A stretch of 64,000 nt of DNA, from the NCBI RefSeq assembly GCF_019396345.1, contig NZ_JAHKRM010000031.1, forward strand, positions 1 to 64,000. The letters run 5' to 3'. Both the position numbers and the translations under genes were made by a program. The number at the start of each line of letters is the position of its first letter. Positions within the stretch are counted from its first letter, which is position 1. Below, piece by piece: positions 1 through 7,837 of this stretch. The notes beneath the pieces were generated by a model. That model did no database searches and had not been told where the DNA came from. It saw nothing but the letters and a program-made list of their open reading frames with translations. Source of the stretch: Nonomuraea guangzhouensis. GTDB taxonomy: Bacteria > Actinomycetota > Actinomycetes > Streptosporangiales > Streptosporangiaceae.

Positions 1-416
1 ACCGCTCAGGGCACACCCCTCCTCACGACACGCGAACAGCACGAAGAAGAAGCGGGGACCTAAACCGGCCATCAGTGGTGACCTCGAACTGGCCACCTGT
101 GGGGACTTTTACATGGCCACGGACACCTTTCGGCGAGTGCTTCGGTGAGTGCTTCGGTGAGTGCGGAGGGTGGCCGTCGGTATGTGATGCTGTGAGACAG
201 TGTTGCTGTACGTCTCTGCTGTAGTGCAATAGGTGACGAGCAGATGTCGTAGATCTGATGGCAGGCGGGCGCTGACCTGGGCGGCTTCTGGGATCGCGTC
301 GTTGACCTGCTGCTGCGGCATCCGCTGGTCGTCAACGTTTCGCAGGGCTTTTCACGGCTCGTGTGCCCTGGATGAGCCCCGACCTCTTCCTGATCAAGGT
401 CCCGGAGGTGGTTGTC
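1..416. other. Left-edge stretch without a convincing gene
   Basis: No frame here has both a sensible start with RBS and protein-like composition. Bases about 75-125 resemble the terminal repeat zone of IS21-type elements (spaced TGGCCAC words), but no transposase gene is present. A fragment on the minus strand at about 200-321 reads protein-like for some 35 residues without a clear boundary and may be a gene remnant. Confidence 0.4.
135..164. repeat. Short 12-bp tandem repeat
   Basis: The unit GAGTGCTTCGGT occurs twice in tandem, followed by a third half unit. It lies in non-coding sequence. Function unknown; it may be simple replication slippage. Confidence 0.6.
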
Positions 417-989
417 ATGTGGATGCAGTTAGTGCCAACCGTTGTCGGTCTTGCTGGCGTTGTGATCGGGGTGCTTGTTGGCGCCTGGCGGCAATCACTA
501 CTTCAGCAGGGTAACTGGCTGCGCGACGACCTGAGGCGCTGGCAGCGGGACCGGAGGGCGTCGTACCTCAAGCTCGTCCGGGCTGACGATGAACTGTACC
601 GTTGTGTGATCCGGGAGTTGCCTGACCCGCCGCCTGGGCAGACAGTAACCGATAGGCGAATAGTAGGTCTTGATGAAGTAATTCCGCCACTCGCTACGGA
701 TGAACGTACCGAGCTGCTCCAGGCATTTGACCGCCTCTGGCGTGCGAAGCGCGAAATCGAGCTTCACCATTTGACGGACGACGCACTCTTAGTAGCAACC
801 AACAGGCTCACACTCAAGGACGCCGAACTGGTGAGCCTTACGCTATTCGACTTGGCGCGCCACCCTGAAGAGGCGCAAGAAATAACAATACAAATCCGAG
901 ATGCACTGAAGACGCGGCGCGACTTGATTGACCAATTCATGCAGGAAGCACGGATGGCTCTGAACGTCCCGCGTAACCGGGATGCTTAA
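417..989 (+). CDS. Single-pass membrane-anchored protein of unknown function
   Basis: 190 residues. I chose the ATG at 417 because GGAGGTG lies six bases upstream; an earlier ATG at 363 has no RBS. Residues about 3-22 form one hydrophobic helix (VVGLAGVVIGVLVGAW), followed by a charged, predicted helical cytoplasmic part rich in Arg, Asp and Leu, with no recognisable catalytic motif. This layout is common in small actinomycete membrane proteins of unknown role. The next gene converges on it, with a hairpin at 1137-1171 between them. I do not recognise the family. Confidence 0.65.
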   Translation: MWMQLVPTVVGLAGVVIGVLVGAWRQSLLQQGNWLRDDLRRWQRDRRASYLKLVRADDELYRCVIRELPDPPPGQTVTDRRIVGLDEVIPPLATDERTELLQAFDRLWRAKREIELHHLTDDALLVATNRLTLKDAELVSLTLFDLARHPEEAQEITIQIRDALKTRRDLIDQFMQEARMALNVPRNRDA

Positions 990-1136
990 TTCGATTTCGG
1001 TTCATCGGGCTTCCCCTGTGTGCGGACCTGCAGCCCAAGTATGGTCAGGGGTGGCAGGGGACGTATCGGCCGTTGGTCTGCCTGACCGCGACCAAGGTAT
1101 GCAGTCGCGGTAATGCGGAAAGGCGTCCCCCCGGGA

Positions 1137-1171
1137 GGCGAGGGCCGGGTAGCGCGACCCAGACCCTCGCC
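1137..1171. terminator. Hairpin between convergent genes
   Basis: GGCGAGGGCCGGGT and ACCCAGACCCTCGCC form a long GC-rich stem around a 6-base loop, with one mismatch. There is no T-run, which is usual in high-GC actinomycetes. It sits between the ends of the membrane protein gene (+) and the DA1-like gene (-), so it probably works in both directions. Confidence 0.6.
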
Positions 1172-1178
1172 GGAGCGA

Positions 1179-2132
1179 TCACTTGATGTCTTGAGCGCCC
1201 CGCAGATGTGCGAACGGGTTGAATGCCGATGCTTTCGCCTGCAGCAGGTAGGCCTTCATGTCGCCCCCGTAGAAGGCGTTCGGGTTGGCCATCATGAAGT
1301 TTCTGCGGCGCCCGGCGTCCTCGTCGTTGCCGAGTGACAGCAGGTAGTTGATGGAGACGAAGTTACAGAAGCCCTCCACATACGGCTTTTTGGAAAGCTT
1401 GTTCTCGTAGAGCCAGATGTGGGTGAGTTCGTGGACCAGGGTCTCCATGAAGGCTGCTTTGCGCATCCCGTTGAGAACGAAGATCGTGTAGCTGGTGAAC
1501 TTGTTGCCCACTCCCTGAGCCTTGCACAGGCCCAGCAGGGTGCCCTTCTCACCCAGCCCGTGGCCCTCGGCCATGATGACGCTCGCGGGCACCACCTTGA
1601 CGCTGAAATTCGGGATCTCCTTGGGGAAGTTCTCCTTCTTGCCCTCGAACCACGAACGGATCCAGGCGAGCCCGTCCTTGACGCAGGCTTCGACGTCGAA
1701 GGCGGGGCCGGAGGCGCAGAACGCGCACCGGGCGTCGTTCTCAGCCAGCAGCTTGGCTCCCCGCAAGAGGGTCTTGGACTCCACCAGGTAGGCGGGGGTG
1801 CAGCAGGCCCGGCATGTCTGCGCGACTGAGCAGGGCTTGCAGAAGGAAAGTTCGGAGAACGTCCACGGACCGAAGATTTGGATCATCGTCGTGGGCTTCA
1901 CGGTGAATTTGATGATCTCGACGTACTCTTCCTTGCCCACCGTGAGAAGCGTCGTGCGCTCAGGACAACCGTCGCACCACTTCTTGGGATACTTGGTCTC
2001 GTCGTCGTGCTCTCTGCAGAGCGGGGCCCTCTCCAGCCCATTCTTCCCGTTGTACTCCCGGATGGGCTGCTCACTGCACATCTTGCATGGCATTGTGTTG
2101 GCTTCCATGGTGTACAGCGTCAGAGGGGCCAT
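1179..2132 (-). CDS. DA1-like zinc metallopeptidase with Cys-rich N-terminal half
   Basis: 317 residues. The C-terminal third has the zinc-protease signature HELTH (H234, E235, H238), followed about 15 residues later by YVEGFCNF with the probable third ligand E253. This spacing (HExxHxW, then VEG/EG-C) matches the peptidase domain of the DA1 family, known best from plant LIM-domain proteins and present in some bacteria. The first 150 residues carry paired cysteines (CKMC, CDGC, CKPC, CRACC, CAFC) that could form zinc knuckles like the LIM part of DA1. No signal peptide is seen, so it is probably cytoplasmic. The start is uncertain: ATGs at codons 9 and 14 are alternatives, and no strong RBS precedes any of them. 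The substrate is unknown. Confidence 0.7.
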   Translation of the reverse strand: MAPLTLYTMEANTMPCKMCSEQPIREYNGKNGLERAPLCREHDDETKYPKKWCDGCPERTTLLTVGKEEYVEIIKFTVKPTTMIQIFGPWTFSELSFCKPCSVAQTCRACCTPAYLVESKTLLRGAKLLAENDARCAFCASGPAFDVEACVKDGLAWIRSWFEGKKENFPKEIPNFSVKVVPASVIMAEGHGLGEKGTLLGLCKAQGVGNKFTSYTIFVLNGMRKAAFMETLVHELTHIWLYENKLSKKPYVEGFCNFVSINYLLSLGNDEDAGRRRNFMMANPNAFYGGDMKAYLLQAKASAFNPFAHLRGAQDIK

Positions 2133-2453
2133 TTGCCGTCCAATACACGCACAATTTACGGCATGAGCGCAAAGTGGGGATTGAGCGCGCCCCCTGGTCT
2201 GGGCCTGAGCTTGCCATCGTGCACCGGCCCATCGGCAACCGCGATCATAACCTCACCCGTATCAACTCTCCCGAATGGTGATCATGCGACTCCCGATGGC
2301 ACGGCTTGCTCAGGTCCGTCGGCGATTTCGGGGGCTCAGTGTGCGGTGATGCAGCCGCGTCCTTGGCTGTCGGTAAAGCTCACCTTGGTCCATCCAGGTT
2401 GGTAGTCACCGCCTCTGCGACGCAGAGTCATCCAAGACCTCCACGCCCAGGGC
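2133..2453. other. Intergenic stretch, no supported gene
   Basis: Upstream of the DA1-like gene and of the truncated helix-turn-helix gene. Short open frames exist on both strands, but none has an RBS plus protein-like content. Nothing else is recognisable. Confidence 0.4.
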
Positions 2454-2771
2454 ATGTCCTACGCCCAGATCGCCAAGGAAGCGGGACTGACGCGCGGACG
2501 CATCCATCAGATCCGCCACACCGGACCCGCCCCCGAAGGGACGTTCCTCGGCACGGGGACGATCACCTTGGCAACCCCTCTCAAGCAGGAAGCGACCAAC
2601 GCCCGGCCCGTGGTCGCCATGGAGGATGTCACGGCCGCCAAGCGGCTGGAAGACCTCGCCCGCGGCTTCGACCTGGCGATGGAGCTGGAACACGTCGCCA
2701 TCGGCGGTGAGATCAACCTCAACCGACCGAACGCGCAGGCGGAGCCTGCGCCTTCTCAGATCGACGTCTGA
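2454..2771 (+). pseudogene. Helix-turn-helix DNA-binding protein, probably truncated at both ends
   Basis: The readable frame has an obvious helix-turn-helix at its very beginning (YAQIAKEAGLTRGRIHQI), of the type found in small sigma-region-4-like or XRE-like actinomycete proteins. The same frame continues upstream of the first ATG for about 16 residues to a stop at 2403, still protein-like (RRRVIQDLHAQG) but without a start codon. The original N-terminus is therefore probably lost. The last 13 codons lie inside repeat copy A, so the natural C-terminus was probably replaced when that repeat arrived. No good RBS precedes 2454. It could still be expressed as a small DNA-binding protein of 105 residues. 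Confidence 0.5.
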
Positions 2772-2930
2772 GCGGAGCGAATTCCTCCAGGGGTCGGGGC
2801 TGCGGCCCGGCTGGAAGAAGCGCCTGAGCCCTCAGCGCGAAGCGCCCCTACGAAGACGATTGTGGGCCAAGGAAGAACAGCCCGAGCGACAGCGAGGACC
2901 GCTCGGGGCAGGCTGCCACGGCCAACCTGG
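2731..2930. repeat. Structured intergenic repeat, copy A (incomplete)
   Basis: Nearly the same sequence occurs at 5773-5990 and 7898-8100. Shared landmarks, in order: a GCGCAGGC/GCCTGCGC stem, ACGTCTGAGCG, CTCCAGGGGTCGGGGCTGCGG, CAGCGCGAAGCGCCCC and a CCCGAGCG/CGCTCGGGG stem. The element is a chain of small hairpins rather than a coding sequence. Copy A lacks the tRNA 3' half that ends the other two copies, breaking off at about 2930. Confidence 0.75.
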
Positions 2931-2937
2931 CTAGGAC

Positions 2938-3035
2938 AGTGTCATCTGGCCCCACTTGACGGTTTGATTTGGCCCCACTTGGCGATCTTCAACGTTATTT
3001 GTGACGGCCTGAAGTGGCCCCACCCGAGGGACGGA
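2938..3035. mobile_element. Possible IS21-type terminal repeat remnant
   Basis: Three spaced copies of TGGCCCCAC (about 2947, 2972 and 3013) lie within 75 bases. Multiple spaced repeats at an element end are typical of IS21-family insertion sequences. No istA or istB homologue is in the window, so at most this is a leftover end. It abuts the broken end of repeat copy A, which could explain that truncation. Identification is tentative. Confidence 0.3.
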
Positions 3036-3141
3036 TGGCTGGTGTCGGTTGCAGATGAAGCTGTCGGTGTTCGCGTCGGTGTTCAGGTTGAGTTGTCGGA
3101 TTCCGTCTTCGATCCCGATCTTGGTGCTACAGAATGGCTGC

Positions 3142-3525
3142 ATGGTCTCGGTAGTGCAGAACGTGGCGATCGACTGTGCAAATGCCTACGAACTCGCCCG
3201 GTTCTGGAGCGAGGTAACCGGCTGCCTCATGCATCCCGAGGACAGGCCCGGGGATGAGGAGACGCAGGTTCTGCTCCCGCAGGGACCGCTGCTGCACTTC
3301 AACCAGGTGCCGGAGCGCAAGACGGTCAAGAACCGGCTTCACCTCTGTCTGCGTCCGGAGACCTCGCGCGAAGAGGAGGTCGACCGCCTACTGGGGCTGG
3401 GCGCTTCCTTCGTCGTCGACCGCCGCAACCCTGATGGCACGGGCTGGGCCGTTCTCGCCGACCCCGAGGGCAACGAGTTCTGTGTCCTCCGCAGCGAGTC
3501 CGAGCGGGCCGCGACAACCCCGTGA
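3142..3525 (+). CDS. VOC-superfamily (glyoxalase-like) protein
   Basis: 127 residues from the ATG at 3142. It has the vicinal-oxygen-chelate fold pattern: a beta-strand start (VQNVAIDCANAYELARFW), a middle strand (PLLHFNQVPE), a NRLHLCLRP strand with a metal-ligand-like His, and an ending DPEGNEFCVL with the usual terminal Glu. This resembles the actinomycete Glyoxalase_6 group, whose members include enzymes and small-molecule resistance proteins. The true substrate cannot be told. The longer frame upstream has no RBS and non-protein-like composition, so I used the internal start. Confidence 0.8.
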   Translation: MVSVVQNVAIDCANAYELARFWSEVTGCLMHPEDRPGDEETQVLLPQGPLLHFNQVPERKTVKNRLHLCLRPETSREEEVDRLLGLGASFVVDRRNPDGTGWAVLADPEGNEFCVLRSESERAATTP

Positions 3526-3836
3526 GGCTGCGCTCCCGACCCTCCTTCGATGACCTTCGGGGATACGCCCTCACCGACAGGAAGACCTGAACGACTCCAC
3601 TCGAACCCGTTCGGACAGAGGTGTCGTGCCGCCGGTCAGCACGTTTCTTTCCGCCAAGTTCTTCCGGAAGGGGCAGTTGGGGTCTGGTGCCCCGGGGACT
3701 GCCGTCCCCGGACCCCTGCCGGGCGAGGGCATGGCCTGCCCGGCGGGCGCGCGGGGTTCTGGGGTTGCAGGGCAGGCCACGCTCCCGCATCGGGGCGGCG
3801 GGGTTGAGGAGGTCAGGATTGTCGCGGCGCAACCCG
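3526..3836. other. Intergenic stretch, no supported gene
   Basis: GC-rich sequence downstream of the VOC gene. Several long open frames on both strands are Arg/Pro/Gly-rich and look like chance frames of high-GC DNA. A purine-rich GAGGAGG at about 3807 lies 24 bases ahead of the next small ORF. Confidence 0.35.
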
Positions 3837-3998
3837 ATGATCGTGATGACATTCCCCAGCGAGACGTTCCCGCAGATCCCCGAGTGCGTGCAGGTCGTCC
3901 CGGTCGGTCTGGCCGCCTTCTACTGGCAGATGAACGGGCGCACCGGGCGCAACTTTTGCGCCGAGACTATCCGCCCTGCCGCCGCCAAGGCGGCCTGA
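3837..3998 (+). CDS. Small hypothetical protein
   Basis: 53 residues beginning MIVMTFPSETFPQIPE and ending in an Ala/Lys tail. Composition is more protein-like than the surrounding frames. It sits 26 bases before the ATPase-domain gene in the same direction. The nearest purine-rich box is rather distant, so the start is uncertain (an alternative ATG is at codon 4). No family recognised. Confidence 0.4.
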   Translation: MIVMTFPSETFPQIPECVQVVPVGLAAFYWQMNGRTGRNFCAETIRPAAAKAA

Positions 3999-4024
3999 CC
4001 AGGTAGTACTCCCGGGACTTACCC

Positions 4025-4429
4025 ATGTCGGCCTGGCGCTTCTCTCGCTACTTCCTCGGCTCCGCTCCCTCGGTCACGGAAGCCCGGCGCTTCATCACTT
4101 CACTACTCCGTGACTGGTCAGCGGTCGACGCGGCCGAGCTCATCGTCAGCGAACTGGCCACCAACGCGATACGCCACACCGCCAGCGGACGATTTGGGAG
4201 CCGCTTCTTGGTAAGCGTCCAAGCTCATCCAGACCATCTCTGGCTCGGCGTACTCGACGAAGGCGGCCAGTCTTCTCCTCTGGTCTTCAGGCACTCCCCG
4301 GATAGCGAAGGCGGTCGCGGGCTCCTTCTCGTCTCCAGCCTGTCGATCGACTGGGGCGTCTGGGGCGATGAACACGGCAGGACCGTGTGGGCCACGCTCA
4401 GCACGGGATCGCAGACGGCATCATGCTGA
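4025..4429 (+). CDS. Anti-sigma-factor-like ATP-binding protein (HATPase_c_2)
   Basis: 134 residues. It shows the Bergerat-fold order: the N-box AAELIVSELATNAIRHT (residues about 38-55), the G1 region LGVLDEGG with its Asp, and the G2 region GGRGLLLVSSL followed by DWGVW. This is the RsbW/SpoIIAB-like single-domain kinase family, very numerous in streptomycetes, where members bind sigma factors or anti-anti-sigma proteins. It overlaps the next gene by a TGATG junction, so the two are translationally coupled. The PP2C-like gene downstream would be a fitting partner for such a switch. Confidence 0.85.
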   Translation: MSAWRFSRYFLGSAPSVTEARRFITSLLRDWSAVDAAELIVSELATNAIRHTASGRFGSRFLVSVQAHPDHLWLGVLDEGGQSSPLVFRHSPDSEGGRGLLLVSSLSIDWGVWGDEHGRTVWATLSTGSQTASC

Positions 4430-4701
4430 TGACCTCCTGCCTGGCGCCTCATCCGCCGCTGCCGCAGTCGGCGAGCGTACGACTTGAATGGCTGCCCCCT
4501 CGCGACGATCGTCGATGCCGAGTAATCGCCTGGACGTGCGACTGCCGCGCCATCTACTACGAACTCTGCCAGTCCGGCGGGCTGGGCTTCGTTCGGCGTG
4601 TCATCCAGGGAGAGGAGAATGTCGTCGCTGAGACTCACCATGTACAACTCACGGAAGCCCACCTTCTGTGGGCCGCCCTGCTTACCGGGCTGGCACGGTG
4701 A
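4429..4701 (+). CDS. Small Cys-containing protein coupled to the ATPase gene
   Basis: About 90 residues, starting at the ATG that overlaps the preceding stop (TGATG); an in-frame ATG two codons earlier is possible. The core WTCDCRAIYYELCQSGGLGFVRR followed by LLWAALLTGLAR is a pattern I associate with small proteins beside HATPase_c_2 genes in streptomycetes. The CDC cysteines could bind metal or be redox active. Function unknown. Confidence 0.65.
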   Translation: MTSCLAPHPPLPQSASVRLEWLPPRDDRRCRVIAWTCDCRAIYYELCQSGGLGFVRRVIQGEENVVAETHHVQLTEAHLLWAALLTGLAR

Positions 4702-4784
4702 GCCCGCGAGGTGTGCCCAACCGACGGTCCGCCATTCGCCCCGTCAGCCGAACTGGCAAGTCCCATCTGCCGGCATGAGGAGAA

Positions 4785-5615
4785 GTGACGAACGTGCGCC
4801 TGGCCCTCGCCACGGAAGCAGCCAGCGCCGACCGCGCCAACGAGGACTTTGTCGGTGCCATCCCTAACGGCGTAGTCGTCCTGGACGGTGCCGGCTACCC
4901 TCCAGATCTTCAGACGGGATGCCATCACAGCGTGGCGTGGTACACGCGCACACTCGGCACTTCCTTGCTCGGCGCACTCGGGACCGAGGACGGCTCGTTG
5001 ACCGACGCGCTGGCCCAGAGCATCAAGGCCGTGGCGTCACTGCACTCGTCAACCTGCGACCTCGCACATCCGGGATCACCCTCGGCAACCGTGGTCGCGC
5101 TCCGCCGCACGAACACAGCTCTGGAGTGGCTGGTCCTGTCCGACTCGGTGCTCGTACTGGATGTGGACGCGGCAGCAGAACCGATCGTGATCACCGACGA
5201 ACGCCTGGACGATGTCGCCGCGGACCTGCGGACACACCTCACATATCACCCCTCCCCTTCCAAGGCGCATGGGAAGGAGCGGCATCGATTCCAAGAAGCC
5301 CTGCTCCAACACCGGAACAAGGAAGACGGCTACTGGGTGGCCTCTACCGACCCGCTGGCAGCCGAACACGCTCTCACAGGAACCGTGCCGATCCACTCAG
5401 TAAGAGCCGCGGCGCTGCTCAGCGACGGGGCGTCACGACTCGTCGACCTCTGCCAACTCGCCACCCGGCGACAGCTCATGGACATCCTGGCTGCCGACGA
5501 CCCAGACGAACTGATCAACCAGGTACGTAAGGCCGAGCGCACCGACCCAGACGGCTCCCGGTGGCCGCGGAGCAAGGCTCACGACGATGCCACGGCCGCG
5601 TACTGGCGGTTCTGA
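4785..5615 (+). CDS. PP2C-like serine/threonine phosphatase-family protein
   Basis: 276 residues from a GTG start with GAGGAGA just upstream. PP2C landmarks are in order: NEDFVG (residues about 19-24), VVVLDGAG with the metal-binding Asp (about 30-37), LLSDGAS (about 212-218), and the terminal HDDATAAYWRF, which matches the usual C-terminal DD(A/I)T motif. The family dephosphorylates Ser/Thr on partner proteins, often anti-anti-sigma factors. Here it probably works with the ATPase-domain protein two genes upstream. A short degenerate copy of its C-terminus lies at 7104-7215. Confidence 0.8.
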   Translation: MTNVRLALATEAASADRANEDFVGAIPNGVVVLDGAGYPPDLQTGCHHSVAWYTRTLGTSLLGALGTEDGSLTDALAQSIKAVASLHSSTCDLAHPGSPSATVVALRRTNTALEWLVLSDSVLVLDVDAAAEPIVITDERLDDVAADLRTHLTYHPSPSKAHGKERHRFQEALLQHRNKEDGYWVASTDPLAAEHALTGTVPIHSVRAAALLSDGASRLVDLCQLATRRQLMDILAADDPDELINQVRKAERTDPDGSRWPRSKAHDDATAAYWRF

Positions 5616-5710
5616 CACACCGCGCCGATCGGGCGTGGTCAATGATCCCGCGCGGTGCCCTTTCGCACGCCGAGTCCCATCCGCAGCTTCTAGGAAGATC
5701 GAAAACCTAG

Positions 5711-6083
5711 ACGTCTGACCTGGGAGCCGCAGAGCCGGCAAGCACTCTCCAGCTCACCCCATATAGCGGCCACGTGGAACGCGCAGGCGAAGCCTGCGCC
5801 TTCTCTGATAGACGTCTGAGCGAAGCGAAGTCCTCCAGGGGTCGGGGCTGCGGCCCGACTGGAAGGAGCACCTTTGCCTCCTCAGCGCGAAGCGCCCCAT
5901 TGCGAAGACCGTTGTACGCCGAAGGCGCCTCAGGGAGAACAGCCCGAGCGACAGCGAGGACCGCTCGGGGCGGGCTGCCACGGTCAACCACCCAGACGGG
6001 CAAGGGTGGGTGGCACACGGCCCACCTACACAAGGATGTGGTGAAGCCTTGGAGACTCGAACTCCTGACTTCCTGCTTGCAAA
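5711..6083. repeat. Structured intergenic repeat, copy B, ending in an att-like site
   Basis: About 370 bases alignable with 7838-8206, starting with the common CGTCTGACCTGGGAGCCGCA and running through the hairpin chain described for copy A, then a CACCCAGACGGGCAA block, to the tRNA 3'-half at 6039-6083. The copies differ by small indels and substitutions (for example an extra GCGCCTCAGGGA segment near 5925), so the duplication is not recent. No protein frame is convincing across it. Confidence 0.75.
6039..6083 (-). other. Degenerate tRNA-Ala(TGC) 3'-half, probable old attachment site
   Basis: Read on the minus strand it gives the anticodon loop TTTGCAA, the 3' anticodon stem GCAGG, a T-arm with the TTCGAGT loop, and an acceptor end with CACCA. 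Compared with the copy at 8162-8206 it has substitutions in the T-stem and acceptor, so it could not fold perfectly. The 5' half of a tRNA is absent, so this is a recombination scar and not a gene. Confidence 0.65.
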
Positions 6084-6279
6084 CGGCCGAATCTTCAGGG
6101 AAATAGCCCTGACCTGGGCGGCGGGCAGTCCGCGAGTGACCGTGATTGACCTCTGCTGATCACCCTTTATGGCACGCCCAGGGGACGACGATCACCCCGC
6201 GACGTGGTCTATCGACTAATCATTGCCCTGTTTGGCTTGTCTTCGGTCGGCTTGTTCGCGGGTCGGAGAAGTGAGCGCT

Positions 6280-6651
6280 TCAGATGGTGATGATCTCCAG
6301 GGTTGGCCCGACGGCAGCGATGTCGCCGGGGTCGGAAGTGATCACAGCTTGGCCATGGTCCTCTGCGCAAAGTGCCACGGATACGTCGATGACGTCGGGG
6401 TGGCCGCACCGGCCGATGCGTACGCCGATGCGCTGCGCTATATCGAGTGTCAATCCCTCGACCTCGACGGAGCGCAGGAGACGTGCGAGGCGTGCCTGCT
6501 TGGGGCCACCGCGCCATACCTGGCCCACCACGGCGATGGGGACACGCACCTCCAACCCATCATCGAGGGCCCGCTTCAAGAGCCTGAAGATCCGCTCGTC
6601 GCTACGTTCGACAGCGATCAACGCCCCGGCGTCCAACGTGTAGCCGGTCAT
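6280..6651 (-). CDS. VapC-type PIN-domain toxin
   Basis: 123 residues. The N-terminal LDAGALIAVERSDER carries the first PIN Asp and an acidic residue. The central HPDVIDVSVALCAEDHG provides the conserved acidic pair, and the terminal VITSDPGDI gives the last Asp of the four-acid PIN site. PIN toxins of VapBC modules are Mg-dependent RNases that cleave tRNA or rRNA. The start overlaps the stop of the antitoxin gene (ATGA), as is usual in VapBC operons. Length is typical. Confidence 0.85.
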   Translation of the reverse strand: MTGYTLDAGALIAVERSDERIFRLLKRALDDGLEVRVPIAVVGQVWRGGPKQARLARLLRSVEVEGLTLDIAQRIGVRIGRCGHPDVIDVSVALCAEDHGQAVITSDPGDIAAVGPTLEIITI

Positions 6652-6929
6652 GCGGCAGAGGCGGAGTCGCCGTAGTTCTTGGCCGCTGCGGTGTGAGCCT
6701 TGGCTACTGCCTCATTCACCCAGGTCTGCTCTTCGGCCGTCGGCGGACCGACCTCGACGCTCCACTCTTCGAGAAGTTCGCGAAGTTCCTCGCGCTTGCG
6801 GTCGCGGTCGAGAGATTGGGCGATGAGCCCGGACACGGACTCGGCGGATCCCTGCTCGATCTTCGCCTGTACCCATGCGTAGGTCTCGTCGGGGAGACTG
6901 ATCCCAATCTTCTTCGTCATGTGCCTCAT
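6648..6929 (-). CDS. VapB-type ribbon-helix-helix antitoxin
   Basis: 93 residues, or 90 if translation begins at the second ATG (MTKKIGISLPDETY), which fits RHH antitoxins better. The opening beta-strand plus two helices is the DNA-binding ribbon-helix-helix; the acidic tail (about 55-93) would wrap the toxin. It is the first gene of the pair and presumably represses the shared promoter in 6930-7050. Confidence 0.8.
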   Translation of the reverse strand: MRHMTKKIGISLPDETYAWVQAKIEQGSAESVSGLIAQSLDRDRKREELRELLEEWSVEVGPPTAEEQTWVNEAVAKAHTAAAKNYGDSASAA

Positions 6930-7103
6930 TGTATCCGGCCGGTCATACCGAAGTCATACCGGATGAGTGTGGCGGTGTCCGCTCAGGCAGACATGCTTTG
7001 GGCGCAGATAGCGGGCTGAGCGCATGAGTGAGGTGTTCCGAGGGCCGCGACAATGACCTGGCGACAGGCCGGAGACTTCCTCGGCCACCGGGCGCCTTCC
7101 AGA

Positions 7104-7215
7104 CTCATCCATGAAGTTCGCATGGCCGAGCAGTCCGACCCGAACCGTTTCCGCTGGCCACACGGCAAGACCTTCGACGACACGACAGCCCTCACCGACG
7201 ACCAGGTACGCCGAG
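7104..7215 (+). pseudogene. Fragment of a PP2C-like gene C-terminus
   Basis: The frame reads LIHEVRMAEQSDPNRFRWP, then KTFDDTTAL. It aligns residue by residue with the C-terminus of the gene at 4785-5615 (LINQVRKAERTDPDGSRWP, then KAHDDATAA). Only about 35 codons of similarity survive, without the rest of the domain. It is a relic of a second copy of that locus, consistent with the flanking repeat copies B and C being duplicates. Confidence 0.7.
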
Positions 7216-7280
7216 AGCACGCGGCCCGCCTGGTTAAGGCCTTGCGTGTCGAGCCATGCTCGTCCACCTGTGAACAGAGG

Positions 7281-7426
7281 TCAGCCGGCCGAGAGGAGGT
7301 CGATGATGCGCAAGGTCTGGGTCTCCTCGTCACGGGTTCAAGAAGAGGCTCCAACAGCGGGCCGTCGCGAAGACCGTTCAGCTCGTAGAGGGCGCGCCCG
7401 TGGAAGCCATCGAACTTGTAGCTCAC
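7281..7426 (-). pseudogene. Internally deleted RelE/ParE-like toxin remnant
   Basis: A GTG at 7426 overlaps the stop of the upstream gene (GTGTGA), and the frame begins VSYKFDGFHGRALYELNGL, a typical RelE/ParE-type opening. After about 35 codons the similarity breaks. A different frame then ends DEETQTLRIIDLLSAG plus a stop at 7281, the usual last beta-strand of the same family. The middle of the gene, with the catalytic part, is missing and the two ends are out of frame, so it cannot make a working toxin. Confidence 0.6.
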
Positions 7427-7764
7427 ACCCGGCTCTCCCACTCCGGCGGGGTGTAGCGGGTGAACATCTCTGTACGGTTCTGGAGAGCGTCCTGGAAGGC
7501 CTCCTCATAGCCCGGGCGGGCGTAAGCGATCGCACGCAGGCGCCACTGACGCAACAGCGTCTGCACCTGCTCGAAGCGGGCCAAGTCGTACGCGGCCGCC
7601 AAAGCCTCGTCATACTCCGCCCGAAACCGAGCACCGTGCGACGGCGGAAGCGCCTCGAAGATCGCGGCCGGATCCTCACCTGGATCACGGCGCGCAACGG
7701 GCTCCACAGGCTGAGCGGTCACACCGACCAACCTATCTTTCCAAGTATGAAAGCACGCCATCAT
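7423..7764 (-). CDS. Antitoxin-like protein (DUF6247-like), partner of a broken toxin
   Basis: 113 residues; an in-frame GTG at 7722 is a plausible alternative start. The core DPAAIFEALPPSHGARFRAEYDEAL, followed by a helical tail with RQWRLRAIAYARPG, fits the small actinomycete family I know as DUF6247, usually encoded just before a RelE-like protein. The coupled downstream gene here is a deleted toxin (7281-7426), so this may be an orphan. Its role as antitoxin is inferred from gene order. Confidence 0.6.
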   Translation of the reverse strand: MMACFHTWKDRLVGVTAQPVEPVARRDPGEDPAAIFEALPPSHGARFRAEYDEALAAAYDLARFEQVQTLLRQWRLRAIAYARPGYEEAFQDALQNRTEMFTRYTPPEWESRV

Positions 7765-7837
7765 GCTCTCTCAGTCACCCCCGCTAACGGTAGGAGCAGA
7801 CCAGATCTCCATTGGCCAGCGGCAGAACAAAGCTCAA

